From assembly GCA_023428425.1 (NCBI GenBank), contig JAEYYP010000443.1, positions 1 to 20,982 on the forward strand: a stretch of 20,982 bases of DNA. The letters are read 5' to 3'. Each line of letters begins with the position of its first letter. Positions within the stretch are counted from its first letter, which is position 1. Source of the stretch: Pseudomonadota bacterium. Its GTDB lineage: Bacteria > Pseudomonadota > Alphaproteobacteria > Rhizobiales > Devosiaceae. Below the pieces are notes generated by a model that was not told the DNA's origin, ran no database searches, and worked only from the letters and a program-made list of their open reading frames with translations. The position numbers and the translations under genes were made by a program. This document shows positions 14,440 to 20,982 of this stretch, piece after piece.

Positions 14440-15951
14440 ATGCGGGCGACGGCGACGGCGCACAAGGATTTCACCATAGCCAGGATCGATGACCGGGTAT
14501 ACGGGGCGTTCCTAGAGCACCTGGGCCGCGCGATCTACGAGGGCATCTACGAGCCGGATCATCCCACCGCCGACGCGAACGGCATGCGCGGCGACGTCGC
14601 CAAGCTGGTCAAGGATGCCAATGTACCGGTGGTGCGCTACCCGGGCGGCAATTTCGTTTCGGCTTACAACTGGGAAGACGGCATCGGTCCGCGCGAGGGG
14701 CGGCCGGTGCGGCTGGACCTTGCCTGGCATACGTCGGAGAGCAACGCCGTGGGCATCCACGAGTTTGCCGACTGGTGCGCCACGGTTGGCACCGAGATGA
14801 TGCTGGCGGTGAACCTCGGTTCGCGCGGCGTCGACGAGGCACGCAGCTTCCTCGAATACGTCAACCATCCCGGCGGCAGCTACTGGAGCGACCTGCGCAT
14901 TAAGAACGGGCGCAAGGAGCCGTGGAACGTCAGGATGTGGTGCCTCGGCAACGAGATGGACGGGCCATGGCAGGTCGGCCACAAGGATGCCGACGAGTAC
15001 GGCAAGCTGGCGGCCAACACGGCGCGGGCCATGCGCATGTTCGACAGCAAGCTCGAACTGATCGTCTGCGGCTCCTCGCACTCGGACATGGCGACGTTCC
15101 CTGACTGGGAGCGCATCGTGCTCGAGCACACCTACGAGCAGGTCGACTATATCAGTCTGCACATGTATTTTCGGAACCCGGAAAAGAACACCGGCAACTT
15201 CCTGGGGCTGAGCGAAAAGCTCGACACGTATATCGAGACGGTCGCCTCCACCATCAAGCAGGTGAAGGCTAAGAAAAAGTCGAAGAAGGACATCTACATT
15301 TCCTTCGACGAGTGGAACGTGTGGTACCACTCGAACAAGAAGGACCGCGAAATACTCGACGGCAACAGCGGCTGGCCGCATGCGCCGGGCCTGCTCGAGG
15401 ATATCTACAACTTCGAAGACGTGCTGATGGTCGGCTTGATCCTCAACACGTTCATCCGCCGCTCGGACGTGGTGAAGATCGCCTGCATCGCCCAGCTGGT
15501 CAACGTGATCGCGCCGATCATGACCGAGAAGGGTGGCCCGGCCTGGGCGCAGACCATCTACTACCCGTATTACTTCGCCTCGGTTTACGGCCGCGGTACG
15601 GCGTTGAACCTGCTGGTGGATTCGCCCACCTACGAGAGCGCGCACTCGGCCAAGACGCCGTATGTCGACGTGTCCGGCGTGCACAACGAGGCCGAAGGCA
15701 CGCTGACCTTCTTCATGGTCAACCGGCACGGTACTGAGAGCATCGACATCGACGTCAGCCTGCAGGGCTTTGCCGGCGGCTCGATCATCGACCACCAGGT
15801 GATGACGCATGCGAACCTCGAGGCGGTCAACACCGCCACCAACCAGACCGAAGTCGCGCCGCGCAAGGGCAGCGATGCCTTAATCGCCGATGGCCGGCTG
15901 AGCGCAAAGCTGCCGCCCTATTCGTACCAGATGATCCGCGTCAAAGTCTGA
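14440..15951 (+). CDS. abfA: Alpha-L-arabinofuranosidase, GH51
   Basis: The 503-residue enzyme removes terminal alpha-L-arabinofuranosyl groups from arabinoside oligosaccharides by the retaining mechanism. It has no signal peptide, so it acts in the cytoplasm. The N-terminal (beta/alpha)8 barrel contains YGAFLEHLGRAIYEGIYEPD (21-40) and the sugar-binding RYPGGNFVSAYNWEDGIG. The acid/base is E172 in CLGNEMDGPWQ, and the nucleophile is E291 in ISFDEWNVWY. These match the 175/294 pair of the well studied Geobacillus enzyme with a constant offset of 3. A beta-sandwich follows from about 390. The ATG at 14440 follows GGGAGG; an in-frame ATG at 14410 is poorer. It is upstream of a sugar ABC importer and downstream of the ArsR-type regulator, forming an arabinoside-use locus. 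Confidence 0.95.
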   Translation: MRATATAHKDFTIARIDDRVYGAFLEHLGRAIYEGIYEPDHPTADANGMRGDVAKLVKDANVPVVRYPGGNFVSAYNWEDGIGPREGRPVRLDLAWHTSESNAVGIHEFADWCATVGTEMMLAVNLGSRGVDEARSFLEYVNHPGGSYWSDLRIKNGRKEPWNVRMWCLGNEMDGPWQVGHKDADEYGKLAANTARAMRMFDSKLELIVCGSSHSDMATFPDWERIVLEHTYEQVDYISLHMYFRNPEKNTGNFLGLSEKLDTYIETVASTIKQVKAKKKSKKDIYISFDEWNVWYHSNKKDREILDGNSGWPHAPGLLEDIYNFEDVLMVGLILNTFIRRSDVVKIACIAQLVNVIAPIMTEKGGPAWAQTIYYPYYFASVYGRGTALNLLVDSPTYESAHSAKTPYVDVSGVHNEAEGTLTFFMVNRHGTESIDIDVSLQGFAGGSIIDHQVMTHANLEAVNTATNQTEVAPRKGSDALIADGRLSAKLPPYSYQMIRVKV

Positions 15952-15975
15952 CGCAACACTGCTTCCTCCCTGGAA

Positions 15976-16016
15976 CCTCCGACGTGTCCTTCACGGGCGC
16001 GCCGGAGGCTTTTTTT
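15976..16016 (+). terminator. Intrinsic terminator after the arabinofuranosidase gene
   Basis: Arms CCTCCG (15976-15981) and CGGAGG (16003-16008) enclose an inner CGTG/CACG stem, followed by C and seven T (16010-16016). It lies 25 bp past the stop and separates the enzyme gene from the ABC operon. Confidence 0.8.
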
Positions 16017-16110
16017 CGCGCGCAGTTCGCGCCTATATCACGCGTAGGCCTTGAACTTCTGCCAATCGCCTTGCGTCAGCGTCGCTGCCATATCCGATAT
16101 TCGGTAAGCT

Positions 16111-16127
16111 GATTTGTATCACGAATC
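16111..16127. promoter_or_regulatory. Imperfect palindrome upstream of ABC operon -35 box
   Basis: GATTTGTATCACGAATC is symmetric in GATT-x-GT / AC-x-AATC around ATC. It ends 3 bp before the -35 box at 16131, a position suited to an activator or repressor site. The arms are imperfect, so this is only a candidate. Confidence 0.35.
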
Positions 16128-16130
16128 CCG

Positions 16131-16158
16131 TTGACAGACCGCCGCCATGCGCTAGCAT
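16131..16158 (+). promoter_or_regulatory. Sigma-70 type promoter of the arabinoside ABC operon
   Basis: TTGACA (16131-16136) is a consensus -35 box and TAGCAT (16153-16158) a plausible -10 at 16-bp spacing. Transcription would start near 16165, about 40 bp before the ATG. The 253-bp gap from 15952 to 16204 holds only the preceding terminator, the imperfect palindrome and this promoter. Confidence 0.65.
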
Positions 16159-16204
16159 TTCATCAAGGGCGCGCAACGACGCGGCCCGATGGGAGGATGT
16201 ATCT

Positions 16205-17476
16205 ATGAAGGCTCTTTTGAGAACCGCGCTCGTTTCGACGGCGCTCATGTCGTTCGTATCGATCGCCAGCGCCACCGAGACGGTGGTGTGGTGGGACTTC
16301 CTGGGCGGCGGCGACGGCGTTCGCATGAAGCAGCTCATCACGGACTTTAATGCCGAGTACGCGGGCAAGATCGAAATCCAGGGCACGACACTCGACTGGG
16401 GCGTGCCGTTCTACACCAAGGTGCAGACTTCGGCGGCCGTCGGCGAAGGTCCTGACATCATGACCTATCACGCCTCGCGCATTCCGCTGGCCGTGAGCCA
16501 GGGCACGTTGTCCGAGTTCACTGCCGAGGACTGGGCCGCTATGGGCCTGGGGCCAGACAGCTTCGCCAAGGAGACCTTCGACGCGGTAAGCCTCGACGGC
16601 AAGCAGTATGCAGTGCCGTTCGATACGCACCCGATCGTGCTCTACTACAACAAGGACAAGCTGGAAGCGGCTGGCCTGCTCGGCGCCGATGGCCTGCCGA
16701 CCGGCCTTGACGGCGTGGACAACTTCAACGCTGCGCTGCAGAAGCTGAAGGATGGCGGCACCACCTGGGGCCTCACCACCACCACGGCCGACGGCAGCTT
16801 CTCGTTCCGGACGATCTACTCGTTCCTGTGCCAGCAGAACGGCGATATCGGCGTCGACGGCGCGTGGCTCCAGGGCGACAACCTCGACAAGCTGCAGAAC
16901 GGCGTCCAGGTCATCGCCGACTGGGTGAAGAACGGCTACACGCCTGAGTACACCGACTACCCTTCGAACGTGGCGCTGTTCACCTCGGGTGAAGCGGCCT
17001 TTATGATCAACGGCGTGTGGGAAGTGCCCACGATGGTCGACTTGGAAGCGCAGGGCAAGCTGTTCAACTGGGGTGCTATCGAACTGCCGGTGCTGTTCGA
17101 TCGTCCGTGCACCTATGCCGACTCGCATGCGTTCGCGATCCCGAACAATGCCGGCAAGACGCCGACGCCGGAAAAGCACGCCGCCGTGCTCGAAGTGATC
17201 AAGTGGATGTCTGAGCACTCGCTGTTCTGGGCCACTGCCGGTCACGTTCCGGCCAATGCCTCGGTGCAGGCATCGGACGAGTACAAGGCGATGCAGCCGC
17301 AGGCGACCTATGCCAAGCTGACCGCCAACCAGGTCTTCGACCCCAAGTCGCCGAATGCAGGTGTGGCCTCGCCGCTCTTCGACGCGGCCGGTAACGCGTT
17401 CACCGCTGCGATGAACAACGAAATGGATGCCAAGACGGCCGTTGACGAGATGAAGGCCGCCCTCGACGCACTCTGA
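16205..17476 (+). CDS. ABC transporter sugar-binding protein (probable arabinoside importer)
   Basis: The 423-residue periplasmic protein has a clear signal peptide (MKALLRTALVSTALMSFVSI, ASA cleavage near 23). The mature protein starts TETVVWWDFLGGGDGVRMKQ and has the family 1 features VGEGPDIMTYHAS, YAVPFDTHPIVLYYNKDKLE and FTSGEAAFMINGVWEVP, typical of oligosaccharide-binding proteins. GGGAGG lies 7-8 nt upstream of the ATG. It is first in a three-gene operon with two permeases and directly follows the arabinofuranosidase gene, so arabinose-containing oligosaccharides are the likely cargo. Substrate assignment rests on context. No ATPase gene is encoded in the operon. Confidence 0.9.
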   Translation: MKALLRTALVSTALMSFVSIASATETVVWWDFLGGGDGVRMKQLITDFNAEYAGKIEIQGTTLDWGVPFYTKVQTSAAVGEGPDIMTYHASRIPLAVSQGTLSEFTAEDWAAMGLGPDSFAKETFDAVSLDGKQYAVPFDTHPIVLYYNKDKLEAAGLLGADGLPTGLDGVDNFNAALQKLKDGGTTWGLTTTTADGSFSFRTIYSFLCQQNGDIGVDGAWLQGDNLDKLQNGVQVIADWVKNGYTPEYTDYPSNVALFTSGEAAFMINGVWEVPTMVDLEAQGKLFNWGAIELPVLFDRPCTYADSHAFAIPNNAGKTPTPEKHAAVLEVIKWMSEHSLFWATAGHVPANASVQASDEYKAMQPQATYAKLTANQVFDPKSPNAGVASPLFDAAGNAFTAAMNNEMDAKTAVDEMKAALDAL

Positions 17477-17489
17477 TCTGCTGATGCTG

Positions 17490-17517
17490 CCGGCCGGTCC
17501 CCGCGGGAACCGGCCGG
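17490..17517 (+). terminator. Strong intercistronic hairpin between binding-protein and permease genes
   Basis: CCGGCCGGT (17490-17498) pairs perfectly with ACCGGCCGG (17509-17517), with an inner CCC/GGG possible, followed by TTCCTTCTT. It sits 13 bp past the binding-protein stop and 29 bp before the permease start. It probably causes partial termination or stabilises the binding-protein mRNA, so that permeases are made at lower level. Confidence 0.65.
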
Positions 17518-17546
17518 TTCCTTCTTGCGGACGCCGGGGACGATCC

Positions 17547-18431
17547 ATGACGACCAAGAACCGCCGGAGCGAGTACCTGGTGGCAGCCGTGCTGGTTGCC
17601 CCCTTCGTTCTGATCTTCGGGTGGATGTTTATCTACCCCACGCTGCAGATGCTGCAGCTGAGCTTCACCAAGGCGCCGCTGATCGGGCCCGGCACCTGGG
17701 TTGGCTTCGACAACTACATCAAGATGTTCAACGACAAGGCGTTCTGGACGGCGATCTGGAACACCTCGTACTTCGTGCTGCTCACCGTGGTTCCGGGCAC
17801 AGCAGCGGCCATGATCATCGCGCTAATGGTCAGCCGGCTCAACGGCTGGGTCCAGAGCATCATCCTCGCGGCGTTCTTTCTGCCCTACATCCTTCCGGTG
17901 ACGGTGGTCTACCTGATCTGGGACTGGATGCTGAACCTGCAGTTCGGTATCGCTCAATTCATCATCGAGCCCTTCGCCGGCAAGCGCGTGAACGTCTGGC
18001 GCACGGTGCCCTGGTTCATGCCCATGGCCGCGCTGCTCACCATCTGGTGGACGAACGGCTTCTCGATCCTGCTATTTCTCGCCGGTCTCAGGAACATTCC
18101 GAAGGAGCTGTATGAGGCGGCAGCACTCGACGGTGCTACCCGCTGGCAGGTGTTCCGCTCGATCACCTGGCCGCTTATCTGGCCGGTGACGGTGCTCTGC
18201 TTGACCATCCAGCTCATCCTGCAGCTGAAGATCTTCGACCAGGTCTACCTGTTCGCTCAGGGCGGTCGCACGCAGGCCACCATGGTGCTGGTTCAGCTCA
18301 TCTACGAGCAGGCGTTCCAGAAGAACGCCGGCGGCTATGCCGCCACCGTCGCGGTGGCCCTGTTCGTGATCGTGGTGGGATTCTCGCTCCTGCAGTTTCA
18401 GTTGCTGCGTGCCCGCGGAGGCGGCAAATGA
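17547..18431 (+). CDS. Sugar ABC transporter permease 1 (MalF/UgpA type)
   Basis: The 294-residue inner-membrane protein has about six membrane helices, beginning YLVAAVLVAPFVLIFGWMFI. The cytoplasmic EAA loop LYEAAALDGATRWQVFRSIT (188-207), which contacts the ATPase, is intact. The ATG at 17547 is preferred because the in-frame upstream ATG at 17484 lies before the intercistronic hairpin and adds a Pro/Arg/Gly-rich leader; the Shine-Dalgarno is weak (GGGGACG). The stop overlaps the start of the second permease gene by ATGA at 18428-18431, so the two are translationally coupled and should form a heterodimer channel for the binding protein encoded upstream. Confidence 0.92.
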   Translation: MTTKNRRSEYLVAAVLVAPFVLIFGWMFIYPTLQMLQLSFTKAPLIGPGTWVGFDNYIKMFNDKAFWTAIWNTSYFVLLTVVPGTAAAMIIALMVSRLNGWVQSIILAAFFLPYILPVTVVYLIWDWMLNLQFGIAQFIIEPFAGKRVNVWRTVPWFMPMAALLTIWWTNGFSILLFLAGLRNIPKELYEAAALDGATRWQVFRSITWPLIWPVTVLCLTIQLILQLKIFDQVYLFAQGGRTQATMVLVQLIYEQAFQKNAGGYAATVAVALFVIVVGFSLLQFQLLRARGGGK

Positions 18432-19303
18432 CCGACATCGTTTCCACCGCTCCGATCCAAATCGCCGGTAGCCGGCGCCGATACTTCGACCCCGGCTACT
18501 GGATCCTGAACCTGTTGACAGTGGCGTTTGCCGCCATCTGGTTCTTTCCCGTCTACTGGGCCCTCGCCACCAGCTTCAAGACTGACGATGAGGCCGTGCG
18601 GCCCGGCGTCAACCTACTGCCCGAGTCGATTCACCTGGAAGGCTACGCCTTCGTGATCCAGAACTCGAACCTGCCGATCTGGTACGTGAACTCGATCATT
18701 ACCTCTGTAGCAGTCACGGTACTGGCTGTGGCGATGGCGGCCTGTGCCGGCTATGCGATCTCGCAGCTGCGGTTCCCTGGCCGGCAGCTGCTTTGGTATC
18801 TGATCCTGGGCAGCTTCATGGTTCCGGTGTCGGCGCTGATCGTGAACCACTTCATCATCATCGCCGACGTGAAACTGCTGAACACGCATGCCGGCATGGT
18901 GCTACCCATGCTGATCAGCCCGGTGACAGTGATCGTCTACAAGAACTTCTTCGACACCATGCCAAGGGAGTATCGCGAGGCAGCGCTGATCGACGGGGCC
19001 AACGAGTTCCAGTTGCTGTTCCGGATGTTCATTCCGATGAACTGGGGCGTGACCACGGCGCTTGCCATCATCACCTTTATCGGGGCGTGGAACTCGTTCC
19101 TGTGGCCGTTCCTCGTGGCGCAGAACGAGCGGATGATGACGGTGACGGTAGGCATCACGGCGGTGCAGGACACGTTCGGCGTTGCCTATGCCCGGGTGCT
19201 GTCGGGCGCCGTGCTGGCGAGCCTGCCGGTGGCGCTGGCCTACCTGATCTTCCAGCGCAAGGTGACGCAGGCGATCACGCTGTCGGCGGGCATCAAGGGG
19301 TGA
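18428..19303 (+). CDS. Sugar ABC transporter permease 2 (MalG/UgpE type)
   Basis: The 291-residue protein has about six membrane helices, with the first at about 25-45 (WILNLLTVAFAAIWFFPVYW). It has the MalG-type TSFKTDDE segment and an EAA loop EYREAALIDGANEFQLLFRM (181-200). The C-terminal LSGAVLASLPVALAYLIFQRKVTQAITLSAGIKG is very typical of MalG/UgpE permeases. It is the last gene of the operon, followed after about 20 bp by an intrinsic terminator. The ATP-binding subunit is missing from the operon, so a shared MsmX/UgpC-type ATPase encoded elsewhere is expected. Confidence 0.94.
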   Translation: MTDIVSTAPIQIAGSRRRYFDPGYWILNLLTVAFAAIWFFPVYWALATSFKTDDEAVRPGVNLLPESIHLEGYAFVIQNSNLPIWYVNSIITSVAVTVLAVAMAACAGYAISQLRFPGRQLLWYLILGSFMVPVSALIVNHFIIIADVKLLNTHAGMVLPMLISPVTVIVYKNFFDTMPREYREAALIDGANEFQLLFRMFIPMNWGVTTALAIITFIGAWNSFLWPFLVAQNERMMTVTVGITAVQDTFGVAYARVLSGAVLASLPVALAYLIFQRKVTQAITLSAGIKG

Positions 19304-19325
19304 AAGCCAGGGTTGGCTGAGACAC

Positions 19326-19359
19326 GACCGGCGGGAGATGATCCTGCCGGTCTTGTTTT
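19326..19359 (+). terminator. Intrinsic terminator of the arabinoside ABC operon
   Basis: GACCGGC (19326-19332) pairs with GCCGGTC (19346-19352), extended inward by GGA/TCC after a G-T wobble, with a short GATGA-type loop and a TTGTTTT tail (19353-19359). It lies 22 bp past the last stop codon. Confidence 0.75.
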
Positions 19360-19417
19360 GGTGTGGGGCGGTTGGGGCGTCCACGCTGACTATCGGGTGG
19401 GTCAGCCGGCACACCCC

Positions 19418-20005
19418 TCAGATCGCCACCAGGCCTTCGCGGAGGATGATGGCGACGGCGTCGGCGCGGTTGCGGGCCCCGAGTTTTTCGAGGATGGCGG
19501 TGACGTGGAACTTCGCGGTGTGCACCGAGATGTCGAGCGCGCGCGCCACGACCTTGTTGGACGCCCCATCGACCAGCAGTTCGGCGACCTGACGCTCGCG
19601 GGCACTGAGGCTGGGCAGCGCCACGGCGGGATCGCGCATGGTGCGATCGCGGTCGAGGGCGTAGCCGGCCGCGAGCAAGGTGGCGGCAGCGAGGATGAGG
19701 CCGGGGTCGAGCGTATCGAGCACGTTGCGACCCGGCTGCTCAGCGCCGACGCGCAAGACGCGAATGTTCGGAGCGAAATCTGCCTCTCCGGCGGGCCGAT
19801 CGGAAATCACGACTGTAGCGTCGTCGACCGGCGCCTCGACCAAATCGGGGCGGCAAAGCACGCCGCTACGCAGCACCTGTTCGAGCGCCACGTCGGTGAT
19901 GTCGAAGCCGATACCATATTGCACCCGGCCGAACGCGGCATGTGCCGGGTCGATCCGGGTGGAGTTCGCCGTCGGCGGCGTCGAGTTCCAAGGCATCGCG
20001 ACCAC
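19418..20005 (-). CDS. LuxR/NarL-type regulator with degenerate receiver-like N-terminus
   Basis: The protein has 195 residues with the GTG start at 20005, chosen because GGGGAG lies 6 nt upstream; an ATG at 19996 is 15 nt away from it. The C-terminal DNA-binding domain (about 131-195) is a clean LuxR helix-turn-helix: LSARERQVAELLVDGASNKV then VHTAKFHVTAILEKLGARNR. The N-terminal 120 residues have the alternating strand/helix character of a receiver domain (DATVVISDRP, NIRVLRVGAEQPG, DPGLILAAATLLAAGYAL) but lack the acidic DD pair and an obvious phosphoacceptor Asp. It probably senses by another route. It is convergent with the ABC operon and divergent from the TIM-barrel gene, which is a likely target. 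No histidine kinase is seen. Confidence 0.88.
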   Translation of the reverse strand: MVAMPWNSTPPTANSTRIDPAHAAFGRVQYGIGFDITDVALEQVLRSGVLCRPDLVEAPVDDATVVISDRPAGEADFAPNIRVLRVGAEQPGRNVLDTLDPGLILAAATLLAAGYALDRDRTMRDPAVALPSLSARERQVAELLVDGASNKVVARALDISVHTAKFHVTAILEKLGARNRADAVAIILREGLVAI

Positions 20006-20074
20006 GTAACACTCCCCAGGCTATTCCCGTTCAAGGAATCCCATGTGGTGATCGTGGCGACAACAAGGAAGCCC

Positions 20075-20090
20075 CACAACTGCAATTGTG
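20075..20090. promoter_or_regulatory. Candidate operator in LuxR / TIM-barrel divergent region
   Basis: CACAACTGCAATTGTG has symmetric ends CACAA/TTGTG around TGCA with two central mismatches. It lies roughly midway in the 159-bp region between the divergent starts at 20005 and 20165. It could bind the LuxR-type protein or another dimer; this is positional inference. Confidence 0.4.
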
Positions 20091-20164
20091 CATCATGGTG
20101 AGCAGCTTGCGGGCATCGCGGACGGCCGATAGCGTCCGCAGCCGAACGAACAGGGGAGAGGCCG

Positions 20165-20982
20165 GTGCAGAAGCTGCTGGTGCTGCAATCGCTGTGGGCG
20201 ATGGAGGGCCTGAAGGACCGGCCGGCGCAACAGTCACTCGAAGCGAACGTGGCGATGATTGCCGAGGCCGGCTTCGACGGCCTGGGGTCGCTGTGGCTGG
20301 ACCGGGAGGGCGCAGGCCGTGTCGCGGGGCTCGCCCGGGCCAGCGGGCTGGTCGTCGAAGGCCTTTGCTTCCCAACGGACATCGACAGCCTGAAGGCGGC
20401 GCTCGACTGGGGGACGGAATTCGGCGTGCACCAAATCAACATCCAGCCGCAACTGCGGCCGCGCCGGCTCGCCGATGCGGTACGGGTGGCCGAAGGGTGG
20501 CTGCGGCTCGCCGAAGAGGTGGACTTCCCCGTGCTGGTCGAGACGCACCGCGACCGAATGACGAACGACCTGCTGTTCACACTCGACTTGGTGGAGGCGG
20601 TGCCGGAGCTCAAGCTGCTCGGCGACCTCTCCCACTACGTGGTTGGGCGCGAGATTACGCTGCCGGTAAGCGCCGAGACCGAGGCGCAGATCGCCACCAT
20701 CCTCTCCCGCTGCTGGGCGTTCCACGGCCGCGTCGCGTCGAGCGAGCAGGTGCAGGTGCCGCTGGGTTTCGCGCAGCACGCGCCATGGATCGCGCAATTC
20801 TCGCAGTGGTGGACGGCGGGCTTTGCCGACTGGAAGCGGCGGGCCGGGCCGGATGAGGCGCTCAGCTTCCTCTGTGAACTGGGGCCGCAGCCCTACGCCA
20901 TCTCGGGGCCGGATGGAGCGGACCTCACCGACCGATGGGCGGAATCGCTGATGCTGCGCGACATCGCGAGGGCCGCCTGGGA
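20165..20982 (+). CDS. Sugar phosphate isomerase/epimerase-like TIM-barrel protein, 3'-truncated
   Basis: A frame opens at GTG 20165 with GGGGAG 6 nt upstream and stays open to the window edge (272 codons), so the end is outside. It begins VQKLLVLQSLWAMEGL (initiator read as Met) and fits the xylose-isomerase-like TIM-barrel superfamily: IAEAGFDGLGSLWLD near 32-46, then GVHQINIQPQLRPRR. Likely metal ligands at strand ends are E126 (LVETHRDR), D154 (LLGDLSHY), H187 (WAFHGRV) and E238 (CELGPQPYAI). These match the Glu-Asp-His-Glu set of the family. It probably acts on a sugar or inositol-like compound in the cytoplasm; the substrate cannot be told. Its start is divergent from the LuxR-type gene. 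Confidence 0.8.
   Translation, partial: MQKLLVLQSLWAMEGLKDRPAQQSLEANVAMIAEAGFDGLGSLWLDREGAGRVAGLARASGLVVEGLCFPTDIDSLKAALDWGTEFGVHQINIQPQLRPRRLADAVRVAEGWLRLAEEVDFPVLVETHRDRMTNDLLFTLDLVEAVPELKLLGDLSHYVVGREITLPVSAETEAQIATILSRCWAFHGRVASSEQVQVPLGFAQHAPWIAQFSQWWTAGFADWKRRAGPDEALSFLCELGPQPYAISGPDGADLTDRWAESLMLRDIARAAW

Overview
The window looks like about 21 kb of chromosome from a high-GC alphaproteobacterium. The support is many carbohydrate ABC systems under LacI-type control, an alphaproteobacterial style caa3 oxidase with fused subunits I and III, and an FNR/FixK-type box. A member of the Hyphomicrobiales, perhaps Devosia-like, is my best guess, but no rRNA or other taxonomic marker is present. 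I see no tRNA, rRNA, CRISPR array, insertion sequence or phage gene. Coding is dense and no obvious frameshift was found.

Region 1 (1-2612, minus strand) is the proximal end of a sugar ABC operon: LacI-family regulator, solute-binding protein, then a permease cut by the window edge. Two LacI-type operators with centres 21 bp apart lie just upstream of the regulator. A strong hairpin sits between the binding-protein and permease genes.

Region 2 (2673-6245) holds a tandem universal stress protein (minus) and, divergently, a membrane-bound PQQ-dependent glucose-type dehydrogenase (plus). A perfect TTGAC-N4-GTCAA box between them suggests oxygen-responsive control of at least the stress protein.

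Region 3 (6286-12354) is a respiratory block. On the minus strand five genes are joined by four consecutive ATGA overlaps: lipoprotein caa3 subunit II with a cytochrome c domain, a fused subunit I-III, a small three-helix membrane protein of unknown function, a CtaG-type assembly factor, and a membrane-anchored tri-heme cytochrome c. A cytochrome b561 gene is divergent from it. The oxidase subunit I keeps all heme, CuB and D-channel acid residues, but has Gln where the K-channel Lys normally sits and Ser-Ala where the D-channel Asn-Asn pair normally sits. The adjoining dehydrogenase and tri-heme cytochrome suggest a periplasmic sugar-oxidation chain feeding this oxidase; that link is inference from context.

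Region 4 (12371-19303) concerns sugars. It has an aldo/keto reductase of the 2,5-diketogluconate reductase type, an unusual ArsR-type regulator with a Cys cluster and a long beta-rich C-terminal domain, an intracellular GH51 alpha-L-arabinofuranosidase, and a three-gene ABC importer (binding protein and two permeases, no ATPase). A perfect 9-bp-arm palindrome lies between the reductase and the regulator. The arrangement suggests uptake and intracellular cleavage of arabinose-containing oligosaccharides.

Region 5 (19418-20982) has a LuxR-type regulator with a degenerate N-terminal domain (minus) and a divergent, 3'-truncated TIM-barrel sugar isomerase/epimerase-like gene with a GTG start.
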